DNA from: a virus
Virus record (IMG/VR): IMGVR_UViG_3300018080_008188
Location: 1 to 64,000 of that record
Length of the DNA stretch: 64,000 bases
Strand: one strand, 5' to 3'
The notes under the pieces are model-generated. The model did no database searches, had not been told where the DNA came from, and saw nothing but the letters and a program-made list of their open reading frames with translations. Shown here piece by piece: positions 40,751-48,546 of the stretch. Within the stretch, counting starts at the first letter, position 1, and every line of letters starts with the position of its first letter. The position numbers and the translations under genes are program-made.

Positions 40751-42737
40751 CGCTGATGAAGCGTGCCCCAGCTCCATGACTTTCATAAGGATGTTCGGAT
40801 CTTGGAAAGAAGCCCTGAAGGCTGCAGGTCTTGAGGAAGGCAAAAAGACCGGACGGCCGCCGCGCGAAAAGCCGAACCTTATGCCGAGGAAAAAGCCGTG
40901 GCCGGACGACGATCCGCTCAGGTTTCCTGAAACGGACGCGATTTCGAACGATCCGAAGTCCATAATGATAGACGAGCACCTGGTGTGGAAAGGCAACAGG
41001 CTGGATCCCGCATTCCTGCGGTCCGTGAACGAGGATGCCAGGGACGAGATTGCCAAAGACGTGTTCAACTTCGTTCTGAAGTGCGACATTATGTCGTGCG
41101 GATACGACGAGGGCAAAGTGCGGCGCGACTTTGAGAATCTCAAAAACTCGCGCAAGGCGATTTTGGAATCCGGCGGAACCCTTTCCGTTTCGAGCGCCGG
41201 AGCTTCCGGTCACAGGGTGTACAGGCATTTTTTTCCAAACATACTGAAGATCAGCAGCGGAAGCAGGCCTTCGGTGTTCGAAGTCCTGTCCGACAGGAAG
41301 AAATTGTGGTCGGTGATCAGGAACAGGATCGGCAACACTTTGCTGTATTCCGACAGCGGCGGTCCTCCCCTGCAGTACCCCATGCCGATCACGATGTCCC
41401 AGCTTGCCATAGGTGCCAAGAATTCTGGTTTAGCTTCCATGGGCAGCATATTCAAGCCGGATGTTGCCAGGGCGGTTTACAGGCGGTGGGTGAAGGATGG
41501 AGACAGGGTTCTTGACTATTCGTGCGGATTCGGCACAAGGCTTCTCGGGCTGATGGCCAGCGGCGTCAGGGCGTCCTATCTCGGATACGAGCCCAACACC
41601 GAAACGCACGCCGGAATCGTCCGCATGGCGTCTTTCTTTGGATTCGGCGACCTGGACGTCAGGTGTAGCGGGTCTGAGGACGGCGAGGAGTTCTCCGACG
41701 TGTCGTTCGCATTCTCCAGCCCCCCGTACTTTTCGCACGAGAGATATTGCGACGAACCGACCCAGTGCTACATACGCTATCCAGAATATGCGGAATGGCT
41801 TGAAATGTACTGGAGGCGGACTGTGTCAAGGGTGCGCAGAATGCTGTCCCCGGACGGCGTTTTTGGAGTGAACATCGGGAACAAAGCCAATGCGGCGATG
41901 CGTTCCATGGAAGAGGACGTCAGGCGCGTGGTGGAAAGCGAAGGTTTCGAGCCCGTCGAAACGGTGTGGATGTCGACTTCCAGGTCGCATTTGACGGGAA
42001 AAAAGGGCACCGGCAGGAACACCAAGGCCGAAGGCATGTTTTTCTACCGCAAGGCGCCAATGGTGCGCAAAACAGTCGGAAGCTCCGAAAAGAAACCGTC
42101 AGGAGCCAAAATCGTATGCGGCGACATGACAAAAGAGGTCCCTAAGCTCGAGAGTCCGTCCGACCTGGCCATAATGAGCCCCCCGGATGTTTCCGAAATG
42201 GGGGACGATTTCGGCGAATATGAAAGGTTCCTGACCAAAGCGTACGCCGCCGCGGCGGACAATGTCCGCCCGGGCGGCGTGGTTGCTTCGTCGACGACGG
42301 ACCGAAGGTCGTCGGGCAGGGTGTATCCGAAGCATTCAAGGATAGCGGATATCATGTTTTCCTTGGGTTTTGTGCTGGAGGACCACAAGATATGGGCGAA
42401 AACCCTGAAAGCCAATCTTTACATACCCACCTTCGCGCATGTCATGGTGTTCAGGAAGCCTGGCACACCGCGCGTGAAGAACAAGGTGTCCGAATTTCTT
42501 CCGGACGTATGGCACATTCCTGTCGACAAGGCGCCGGGAAGCCCAAAGCACGATTCCTTTCCGACCGAGCTTGTCAGAAGGCTGGTGGACAGGTATTCCA
42601 ACCCGGGCGACATGGTTCTTGATCCGTTCTCCGGGTCGGGAAAAACCGCCTCCGTATGTATGGGCTTGGGAAGAAAATGCATCTGCATTGACATCAGCCC
42701 CTCTTCTGTATCCGCTTCCAAATCCCTCATTCCGTAG
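40653..42737 (+). CDS. tandem DNA methyltransferase fused to a recognition repeat
   Basis: This is a 694-residue protein. Residues 8-58 are one homing-type recognition repeat (ending FGSWKEALKAAGL), linking it to the two nucleases upstream. The first methyltransferase domain has VLDYSCGFGTRL (Asp288-Gly294 region, SAM binding) and SSPPYF (355-360, catalytic). The second, about 480-694, has AIMSPPD (509-512) and, last, VLDPFSGSGKT (657-663), the circularly permuted order of beta-class N4/N6 enzymes. In the second motif IV the usual Tyr is Asp, which may impair catalysis. It probably modifies bases to protect phage DNA or the nuclease target. It ends before candidate promoter copy 4. Confidence 0.82.
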   Translation: MARKMIDRKSALASLVDLSDRLGRSSIGKRDADADEACPSSMTFIRMFGSWKEALKAAGLEEGKKTGRPPREKPNLMPRKKPWPDDDPLRFPETDAISNDPKSIMIDEHLVWKGNRLDPAFLRSVNEDARDEIAKDVFNFVLKCDIMSCGYDEGKVRRDFENLKNSRKAILESGGTLSVSSAGASGHRVYRHFFPNILKISSGSRPSVFEVLSDRKKLWSVIRNRIGNTLLYSDSGGPPLQYPMPITMSQLAIGAKNSGLASMGSIFKPDVARAVYRRWVKDGDRVLDYSCGFGTRLLGLMASGVRASYLGYEPNTETHAGIVRMASFFGFGDLDVRCSGSEDGEEFSDVSFAFSSPPYFSHERYCDEPTQCYIRYPEYAEWLEMYWRRTVSRVRRMLSPDGVFGVNIGNKANAAMRSMEEDVRRVVESEGFEPVETVWMSTSRSHLTGKKGTGRNTKAEGMFFYRKAPMVRKTVGSSEKKPSGAKIVCGDMTKEVPKLESPSDLAIMSPPDVSEMGDDFGEYERFLTKAYAAAADNVRPGGVVASSTTDRRSSGRVYPKHSRIADIMFSLGFVLEDHKIWAKTLKANLYIPTFAHVMVFRKPGTPRVKNKVSEFLPDVWHIPVDKAPGSPKHDSFPTELVRRLVDRYSNPGDMVLDPFSGSGKTASVCMGLGRKCICIDISPSSVSASKSLIP

Positions 42738-42788
42738 TTCCGCCTTTTCGCACTTTTTACACCCCCTTCGCGCCAATATAGAAAAAAT

Positions 42789-42809
42789 CTATCAATAATA
42801 GCGTATTAT
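42789..42809 (+). promoter_or_regulatory. candidate phage late promoter, copy 4
   Basis: The element reads CTATCAATAATAGCGTATTA, matching the six-copy consensus, with AAAAAT just before it as in copy 5. It is followed by a leader hairpin GGCGC-ATTTT-GCGCC (42817-42831) and the ribosome site GAGGTGG, and it opens the tail-side gene block. Confidence 0.65.
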
Positions 42810-42844
42810 GTTGTCGGGCGCATTTTGCGCCGAGGTGGCATTTT

Positions 42845-43147
42845 ATGAGCAGATTCAACTATTTTGAAAACATCAGCGTTGACGGGTACTCGTTTCCGAC
42901 TGTGCCGCAAGCCCAGTTCAACTTCATCGCGCAGGGAATATCTTTCCTGAACCGCGGTTCGAAAATCCTCCAGTATTCGTTCGACGGCACAAATGTCCAT
43001 GGCGACCTGGACCCGTCGGATGCCTCTGCTGGCCTCACATTCGACAGCCGGAACGAGCACCGGGTGTGGTTCAAGGGGGACGACGGGTACGGCACTGTGC
43101 GTGTTGAGGCATGGGGCGGCTGGGGCAAGAAGCTGACCAACCGATGA
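42845..43147 (+). CDS. small structural protein, first of the tail-side block
   Basis: This 100-residue protein is predicted beta-rich (FNFIAQGISFLNRGSKILQY) and ends in an Arg/Val/Trp/Gly stretch (VRVEAWGGWGKKL). It contains two of the DGY tripeptides typical of this region (SVDGYSF, GDDGYG). It directly follows candidate promoter copy 4 and overlaps the next gene by four bases. The size and composition suit a head-tail joining or tail-completion protein; no family is recognised. Confidence 0.68.
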   Translation: MSRFNYFENISVDGYSFPTVPQAQFNFIAQGISFLNRGSKILQYSFDGTNVHGDLDPSDASAGLTFDSRNEHRVWFKGDDGYGTVRVEAWGGWGKKLTNR

Positions 43148-43479
43148 GCTTCATACGCAGAGCCGATGGCGTGACGGTCTATGGAGGACCGCATGTCGGA
43201 AGCAGAGGACCACTAGGCTCCATAAAATTCGGCGGAGCGCCGAACATGCTTTCCGAGGAGGATCGCGAGTGGGAACGCTTGGTCGTCGAAGCCATGGTTC
43301 CAATCGGAGAGTCGTTCGGAGGGCGCTGGCGCGAGGACGCCGGGCTGTACGACGACGGTTTTGAATGGGACCACGATCCACAGCTTGCAATGGTTTCGAA
43401 CTTATGGGGCGCCTACAGGCGCCCGGAGAACGACTTTTTCGAGCCCGAAGGGGGCTCCTTGTTCAGGAGAGCAGGGTAG
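43144..43479 (+). CDS. hypothetical structural-type protein
   Basis: This is a 111-residue protein starting at the ATG that overlaps the previous stop. The composition is Gly/Arg/Glu-rich with Trp and Phe patches (WERLVVEAMVPIGESFGG). No motif or membrane segment was seen. It lies among head-tail connection genes, which is the only clue to its role. Confidence 0.62.
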   Translation: MSFIRRADGVTVYGGPHVGSRGPLGSIKFGGAPNMLSEEDREWERLVVEAMVPIGESFGGRWREDAGLYDDGFEWDHDPQLAMVSNLWGAYRRPENDFFEPEGGSLFRRAG

Positions 43480-43482
43480 GCA

Positions 43483-43887
43483 ATGAGAGTCACGAACACC
43501 GGAAACAAGATCCGTAAGCCGCTCACGGAAAAGAACATCGTTGAAGCAATGATCACCAAGGACAAGGCGAAGGCGATCTATGACGCCGTGAGTGGCAGCA
43601 AAAAATTCCAGAAGGATGTAGATCAGATGAAAGGCGCGTTGGGACACATATTCGGCAGCGGCGGAACGCCGCATTCCGGAAAACCCAGACCAAGACCGAA
43701 TCCCGACCCGAAGGTGGACAAGGCGCTGGACGGATGGAATCCGCACAAGCCCATAACCGACGATGCGAGGAAGGCGCTGGACGGCATGTTCGGCGGCAAG
43801 CACAAAAGGCAAGATCCGACATTCAGGGGCGCATTCAAGCCTTCCAGGCGCGCCTCCGACACCCACCACCAGAAAGCGGCATCATGA
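43483..43887 (+). CDS. basic hypothetical protein
   Basis: This 134-residue protein is very basic, with a Pro/Arg-rich centre (GKPRPRPNPDPKVD) and a repeat-like pair of short units (DKALDGWNPHKP and RKALDGMFGGKHK). The N-terminal third is helical. It starts three bases after the previous stop and overlaps the next gene by four. DNA contact is possible from its charge. Function is unknown. Confidence 0.65.
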   Translation: MRVTNTGNKIRKPLTEKNIVEAMITKDKAKAIYDAVSGSKKFQKDVDQMKGALGHIFGSGGTPHSGKPRPRPNPDPKVDKALDGWNPHKPITDDARKALDGMFGGKHKRQDPTFRGAFKPSRRASDTHHQKAAS

Positions 43888-44162
43888 CAGAACCGGCAAA
43901 AATCAGCGAAGAAAAGATCAGGCGCAACCTGCGCGTCCGAGCTATGAAGCTCGGCGCCACCAAGGAGCTTGACAAGCTGTTTGCCAAGTGGGACGCGTTT
44001 CTTGCCATGGTCGACGGACAGGAGCGCCTGGACGCGGCCAAAGAGGCGATCTTGGAGGTTCAACACCTCCTCAACATCAATCCCGCCGACCAAGGTCTTA
44101 TAATAGGCGATGAGCTTGTCGTCAAACCGCTAAGCTGGAGCGGGAAGGAGAAAGGAAGATGA
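43884..44162 (+). CDS. small helical hypothetical protein
   Basis: This 92-residue protein has its start fixed by the four-base overlap with the previous gene. Residues 5-60 are helical and charged, followed by a short beta end (IIGDELVVKPLSW). It overlaps the next gene by four bases. No motif indicates function. Confidence 0.62.
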   Translation: MTEPAKISEEKIRRNLRVRAMKLGATKELDKLFAKWDAFLAMVDGQERLDAAKEAILEVQHLLNINPADQGLIIGDELVVKPLSWSGKEKGR

Positions 44163-44389
44163 AGGGAGACAAGAACGCAGTCATCCAGGTTGATGTATCC
44201 AACGGCTGGTACAGAATCGGAAACCGCCTGAATAGAGTCGAAGGAAAAATACCCGATGGTCACGAATGTAGAATCGAAGGATTCCGGGTCGTCAATGGCA
44301 AGATCACCAGAAAAGGAAAAATCTCTTTCAGGGAGACTGGAAGAAAGCCGTATTGTGCCGTGCTGGTTGGAAATTCTGTAAGCACATAA
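44159..44389 (+). CDS. small hypothetical protein upstream of the cold-shock gene
   Basis: This 76-residue protein starts after AAAGGAAG. It is basic and probably beta-rich (VDVSNGWYRIGNRL, then ITRKGKISFRE), perhaps an OB- or SH3-like fold. The base composition is slightly more AT-rich than its neighbours. It overlaps the previous gene by four bases. No known family is recognised. After it come 152 bases with a hairpin (AGCTGGCT/AGCCGGCT) and no convincing gene. Confidence 0.6.
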   Translation: MKGDKNAVIQVDVSNGWYRIGNRLNRVEGKIPDGHECRIEGFRVVNGKITRKGKISFRETGRKPYCAVLVGNSVST

Positions 44390-44541
44390 GACGAAGTGGA
44401 AGCGCAAGTGCGATATGGACATCGGAACTATGATGTTCATTCTCAGGAAAGGAGCTGGCTGAAAAAGCCGGCTTTCAACATGGCTCGTCGGTGTAAATAT
44501 AAAACGCGGACGACGACAAAGAAGAGAGGAAAAGAATCAAG

Positions 44542-45048
44542 ATGGAACAAGAAAGATTCACTGGAAAAGTAGTTTGGTCAAGCTAGGCCCCATGTAGAGG
44601 AAACTCTTCATGCGTACCGGGTGAATTGCTGGAACCCTCAGCGCATAGCGGCGGTGGAAATCAGCAGCCAAGCCTGCGAAAGCCCATAGAAGTAGCAGGA
44701 AGGTTCAGAGACCAGAGGAGAGAGTAGGGCAATCAATAACCTCCTCCACGAGCGCCCGGCATCCCATGCGGATGATGATATGGTCCGACACTCCGGAAAA
44801 ATCCGGAGATCCGGTTTAAACGGCCGGAACAACTGATTGTTAGCGAGAAGCGCGGATACGGCTTCATCGGTCGCGACGACGACGGCAGCGAGCTGTTCGT
44901 ACACTACACGAACATTATCGACGATCCCGGAGCGTTCAGAAAGCTGGTTTCCGGACAGATTGTCAGCTTTGCGCTTGGCGAAAACAACAAGGGCTTACAA
45001 GCCGTGGAGGTCGAGATCATTGGCGAGCCGGAGATCGAGGCGCAATAG
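44542..45048 (+). CDS. cold-shock domain protein, interrupted by a group I intron
   Basis: Exon 1 is 44542-44578 and exon 2 is 44840-45048; joining them gives 81 residues ending at TAG 45046-45048. Only the joined frame yields the complete domain: FTGKVVWFSEKRGYGFI, with RNP1 RGYGFI, then RNP2-type ELFVHYTNI and the closing VSGQIVSFALGENNKG. The spacing from the conserved WF to GYGF equals that of bacterial CspA-type proteins, which supports the splice junction. Such proteins bind single-stranded nucleic acid and act as RNA chaperones. Unspliced mRNA would stop after 14 residues. The ribosome site is AGAGGAAAA, ahead of ATG 44542. Confidence 0.88.
44579..44839 (+). ncRNA. group I self-splicing intron (ORF-less, 261 nt)
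   Basis: The insert carries hallmark core elements. An R-like segment (GTTCAGAGACCAGA, near 44703) and an S-like segment (GATGATATGGTCCGA, near 44772) should pair as P7. P1 can form between the last exon bases GTTTGGT and the intron's GCTAGGC at 44582-44588, leaving the required U.G at the splice site. A P9-type hairpin CTCCGG/CCGGAG follows. The 5' junction is after T44578 and the intron ends with G44839. No endonuclease lies inside, but an HNH gene lies about 0.7 kb downstream. Confidence 0.88.
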
Positions 45049-45106
45049 TAGCGGCATCACGGAGCAGTACTGGGTCAGGAACATACATCCGCAGAGGATG
45101 CATGTT

Positions 45107-45514
45107 ATGGTTGGGGACCTAGGATACAAGGTTCCATGGGGTCAGTCGCGCAACCTTCTAAGCCCGACTTCGGGCTTGGACCCGGCGCGCGTGAAAAAAT
45201 CCGCCAAAGGCGGATCTCTTCGCAAGCGCCTGGACCAGCGCATCTTGGTGGAGGTTTCCGGACCGCCGGACTTGCGCCCTCCCAGGCTGTCAGTGGCGCC
45301 TCCAGACAGCCTGTCGTTTCCGTACCGTTCAAAGTCCGGAATATCGGTGGACGAGGGCGATGTTGCGGAGGAGCTGCAGTCGTCCATCATAGCTGACGAC
45401 GACAATCTGATCCGCGAAATGGAGATAGACATGGACGGCGACGGCGACGGGGACAACGACATGACGGAGGGCGGAATCCCCATCATGGCTTCGGAAGAAA
45501 AGGGGAAAGGGTAG
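45107..45514 (+). CDS. hypothetical structural-type protein
   Basis: The frame gives 135 residues from ATG 45107, nine bases after GCAGAGG; ATG 45098 is also in frame. The translation upstream of these (YWVRNIHPQRMHVMVGDLGY) looks protein-like, so the real start could be a rare codon further upstream. The C-terminus is very acidic (MDGDGDGDNDMTEGG). The centre is Pro/Arg-rich. It resembles small neck or tail proteins only in context. The next gene begins one base after its stop. Confidence 0.6.
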   Translation: MVGDLGYKVPWGQSRNLLSPTSGLDPARVKKSAKGGSLRKRLDQRILVEVSGPPDLRPPRLSVAPPDSLSFPYRSKSGISVDEGDVAEELQSSIIADDDNLIREMEIDMDGDGDGDNDMTEGGIPIMASEEKGKG

Positions 45515-45515
45515 C

Positions 45516-45842
45516 GTGCCACTCAGACCGAAAAAATCGTGCGAGGTTTGCGGGCTGAAAAAGCGAAGCATTCTGCACAGGCACCACATTATACCGCGGT
45601 GCGACCCGCGATGTACCAACTCCAACGGAAACATTGCCGTTTTGTGCCCCAACTGCCACGGGCTGGTTCATGCCGGGGAGATTGTAATCGTAGGCGTATA
45701 CACGTCCACCGCCGGAATCGTTCCCGTATGGTTCAGAAGCGGCGAAGAGCCGCCGTTTCCGAAAGAACTCTGGATAGTGAAGGACAATCCTCTGGTCAGG
45801 ACGATCGGCGGGGAAGAAGACGATCTGCCTGAAGAGGAATGA
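45516..45842 (+). CDS. HNH endonuclease
   Basis: This 108-residue protein starts at GTG 45516 after AAGGGGAAAGGG. The HNH fold is clear: CEVCG (zinc), RHHIIPRCDPR with the catalytic His pair, NGNIAVLCPNCHGLVHAG with the metal-binding Cys pair and final His. Free-standing HNH genes of this size in phages act as homing nucleases or, next to terminases, in packaging. No terminase is visible here. It lies just downstream of the intron-bearing cold-shock gene, so it may mobilise that intron. The C-terminus is acidic. Confidence 0.85.
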   Translation: MPLRPKKSCEVCGLKKRSILHRHHIIPRCDPRCTNSNGNIAVLCPNCHGLVHAGEIVIVGVYTSTAGIVPVWFRSGEEPPFPKELWIVKDNPLVRTIGGEEDDLPEEE

Positions 45843-45846
45843 CGCC

Positions 45847-46377
45847 ATGGTTTTCCGCACGCCGGACGAGTTTCCGGGACCGTCTATAGATTCCGAATAC
45901 CGCATTACGGGACCGGACTATGACATCGACGAAGACGATTACGGCGTCCTAACTTTCGGCGCCGACGGCTATTTTGTTCTGGAAGACCTTTTTGGTCCGT
46001 TCAATCCAAGGTCGGGCGAGAGCGTCGACTATGTAACTGAAGAAGAACACAGGACGCTCAGGCAGCTGATCCATTTCATCGAAACCAACAGCCCCGGTCC
46101 CGGGTTTGGAGATGGCCCGTACGCATCTGAGGTCCTGCCTGCTGCTGACCCGTTTCCCACCAGCGAAACCTGGTTTAAAACAGCTGGAGACAGAACGGCT
46201 GGAACGGGCAAAATTTGCCGATGGGAAGCCACCTACAATGCGAACAAGACTTTTGCCACTGAGAAATGGATAGTATATAAGGCTGATGGTCTTAACCCTG
46301 CTGCTGATGCAACGGACACCATCAGCTATTCGGGAACCTTCGAAACCGGACGCAGCAGGGCATACACGGTGTACTGA
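45847..46377 (+). CDS. tail-type structural protein
   Basis: This 176-residue acidic protein starts after GAAGAGGA. It is probably mostly beta, with residues 30-60 (DYGVLTFGADGYFVLEDLF) and a C-terminal Thr/Tyr-rich segment resembling fibre or neck proteins (CRWEATYNANKTFATEKW). One DGY is present. Its stop overlaps the next start. No family is recognised; the structural call rests on composition and context. Confidence 0.65.
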   Translation: MVFRTPDEFPGPSIDSEYRITGPDYDIDEDDYGVLTFGADGYFVLEDLFGPFNPRSGESVDYVTEEEHRTLRQLIHFIETNSPGPGFGDGPYASEVLPAADPFPTSETWFKTAGDRTAGTGKICRWEATYNANKTFATEKWIVYKADGLNPAADATDTISYSGTFETGRSRAYTVY

Positions 46378-47504
46378 TGGCCAAATCTCCCATAGCGATC
46401 CTATATGATCATGTTAATTCGCGATTCCTGAAGTACATCCAGGACGGATATGAATCTTTGATGGGCGTCGCGTCCAAACTGCGGAATGCGGCTGGAACTA
46501 TTGTTAATCCGTCCACCGAGGATACGCTTGCCACACGCCTGTCACAAACCACCGGAGCTGCGATTCAGACGGTGCTTGAGGCAGTACGCGACACGGACGG
46601 AATCAAGAAAATCACTGATTCGCTGCCAGCCGGTGACAACAACATAGGGAATGTTGATGCAATACAGTCCGGCACATGGACTGTTCAGCAAGGCACACCG
46701 CCGTGGAAAATGGAGGGCAAGGATGCGGATGGCGCACCGCCGACGGAAAATCCCATTCTAGTGGCAGGACAGGACGGAACCAATGTTCAGTCTTTTAAAA
46801 CCAACGCTTCCGGACGTATTGAGAATGTGATCCATGATTCGTCCGGCAATGCCGTGGGCGTTGTTCTCGATGGTGCCGTTTACCGCCTGCAGGGCGATTC
46901 CAAAGTGGCCAAGGGCGATTTGGACTTGGTACATCTACAGGTTATCGATGTAGAATCCGGGCTGGGGCGGATGAAGACTACGATTTACACGCCGGACGGG
47001 GACCCAGTGGCGTTTGGAGCGGTTAGTTCATCAGTCAAAAACGATTTTGTAAAAACCGACGGTGGGTCCTCAAATCTGCTTGATACTTGGGCCGGGTCTC
47101 CTGTCACATACACATACGAAGCTGACGACGACTATGACATTTCTCTACAGGAAATCAGATTTACAATGGCGTCGAACAGCATAACCTTCGGGTCTGAATA
47201 CTTTGGAGCGGTTAGCGGACCGCTGACCAATGGACTGCTGATTGAAGCTGTGTCTAATGGAACGGCAGTAACAATATTCAACATTAAACAGAACGAAGAG
47301 TTTGTTCTGTTTGCTTCTCCTGGCGGCTGGGAATGGGTTGTGAGCAACAAAGACCTGATGACCAGCGCTTATCTGATAGGGGGCGGCTTGAAACTGTATG
47401 CCGGAACCGGCGACATGGTGAGGGTCACCGTGCGGGACGACATCGATTCTGCCGGCAATTATTTTCAATGTTTTGTGAAGGGCAACCTGCTGATGGAGGG
47501 TTAA
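46377..47504 (+). CDS. virion structural protein (tail or fibre)
   Basis: This is a 375-residue protein. Residues about 38-105 contain NPSTEDTLATRL and LPAGDNNIGNVDAI, a pattern common in phage tail proteins where such repeated units line adhesins. The rest is a Gly/Thr/Ser-rich beta-structure (TNASGRIENVIHDSSGNAV). No enzyme motif was seen. It lies in a run of structural genes and begins at the ATG overlapping the previous stop. It could be a fibre, a neck protein or a baseplate component. Confidence 0.7.
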   Translation: MAKSPIAILYDHVNSRFLKYIQDGYESLMGVASKLRNAAGTIVNPSTEDTLATRLSQTTGAAIQTVLEAVRDTDGIKKITDSLPAGDNNIGNVDAIQSGTWTVQQGTPPWKMEGKDADGAPPTENPILVAGQDGTNVQSFKTNASGRIENVIHDSSGNAVGVVLDGAVYRLQGDSKVAKGDLDLVHLQVIDVESGLGRMKTTIYTPDGDPVAFGAVSSSVKNDFVKTDGGSSNLLDTWAGSPVTYTYEADDDYDISLQEIRFTMASNSITFGSEYFGAVSGPLTNGLLIEAVSNGTAVTIFNIKQNEEFVLFASPGGWEWVVSNKDLMTSAYLIGGGLKLYAGTGDMVRVTVRDDIDSAGNYFQCFVKGNLLMEG

Positions 47505-47505
47505 A

Positions 47506-48354
47506 ATGCCAACCACTATTTCCATAGCTGGCGGTCAAACAGTCGGCGTAGATGCCGAGCTGAAAACTGGCATCATCAAAGCGTCGATTTCTGCGCTTAA
47601 GATTTCTGTCAGTGAATTCAAGTATGATATCGGTGGGCTAAGGGGAGTATACTCCGGAGCGACCGGCCAATCTGTAACCGACAACGACACCAGTTATGTA
47701 TATCTTGACAATAGTGCTTCGCTTCAAATAAACACGACAGGATTTCCGTCAGAATTACATATTCCTTTGGGCAGAGTGGTTGCTGTAAACGGAGAGGTTC
47801 TTGAGATTTATGACGAACGCGTATTGATGGCGAGCAGTGCGGCATTGCAAAGCACATGCCGTATCGGATATCCGGTAGATGGAGGAATCAGAGGAGGCGG
47901 GACTTCTGCCAGTTCAAACAACGACATGCCGGCCATTAAATACGACTACGACGCCTATGGGTGGAACCGCTGGGTTGGAAGACCGCCTCAGAACTATGTG
48001 TCTGGGGACCTGACAATGCGCTTATATGTTACGGTGCCCTCTTCGCCGTCAAATGGAACAGGAACCCGATGGACATTAGAGTGGGCTTTCCGAAGCGTCG
48101 ACGACGACCTGGGAGACTGGGATAATTCGGATACGGTAATATATTCATTTGATGGCAGCGATATCGCAGACGATTTATGGGTGATGGATTTTACGCTTCC
48201 ATCCGGCGCTTTCGACAAAGATGCCGACCTGATGTTTTTCAAGCTGACGCGAAAGGCCACCGATCCCGATGATGATTGCGGCAAGTATGTATATGTTCAT
48301 GCTCAAGAATTGAGGTATGTAGGATATACGCTGGCTGGACAGGCTGGTCAATAA
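47506..48354 (+). CDS. virion structural protein (tail or fibre)
   Basis: This 282-residue protein is beta-rich throughout (LRGVYSGATGQSVTDNDTSY; LTMRLYVTVPSSPSNGTGT), with a first half that resembles a short trimerising fibre segment and a second half of jelly-roll type pattern ending YVYVHAQELRYVGYTL. Its start lies one base after the previous stop. Composition and context make it a tail or fibre protein. The base composition is a little more AT-rich than the preceding head genes. Confidence 0.68.
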   Translation: MPTTISIAGGQTVGVDAELKTGIIKASISALKISVSEFKYDIGGLRGVYSGATGQSVTDNDTSYVYLDNSASLQINTTGFPSELHIPLGRVVAVNGEVLEIYDERVLMASSAALQSTCRIGYPVDGGIRGGGTSASSNNDMPAIKYDYDAYGWNRWVGRPPQNYVSGDLTMRLYVTVPSSPSNGTGTRWTLEWAFRSVDDDLGDWDNSDTVIYSFDGSDIADDLWVMDFTLPSGAFDKDADLMFFKLTRKATDPDDDCGKYVYVHAQELRYVGYTLAGQAGQ

Positions 48355-48355
48355 C

Positions 48356-48541
48356 ATGGGAGCTGAAACGGCAACGCTCATAGATCAGCTGGCGGAGATT
48401 TTTCAACTCACATCTGTTAAATGTAACACTTGTGGTTTCGAATTCTACGGACCAGCAAAATGGGACGATAAGAATAAGACAACTGTACATTTGGGCAAAT
48501 GCCCAAAATGTGGTTCGAAAGACATTTCAATCAAGGAGTGA
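48356..48541 (+). CDS. small zinc-ribbon protein
   Basis: The product has 61 residues, with CNTCGFEF and KCPKCGSK forming a classical four-Cys ribbon. It starts one base after the previous stop and ends five bases before the hydrolase gene. It is AT-rich like the hydrolase that follows, and the two may have arrived together. Its role is unknown, possibly nucleic-acid binding. Confidence 0.7.
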   Translation: MGAETATLIDQLAEIFQLTSVKCNTCGFEFYGPAKWDDKNKTTVHLGKCPKCGSKDISIKE

Positions 48542-48546
48542 AAAAA

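Noticed and set aside
44480-44572. 30-residue basic frame overlapping the first cold-shock exon
   Set aside because: It lacks a properly spaced ribosome site and overlaps the exon; it is probably chance.
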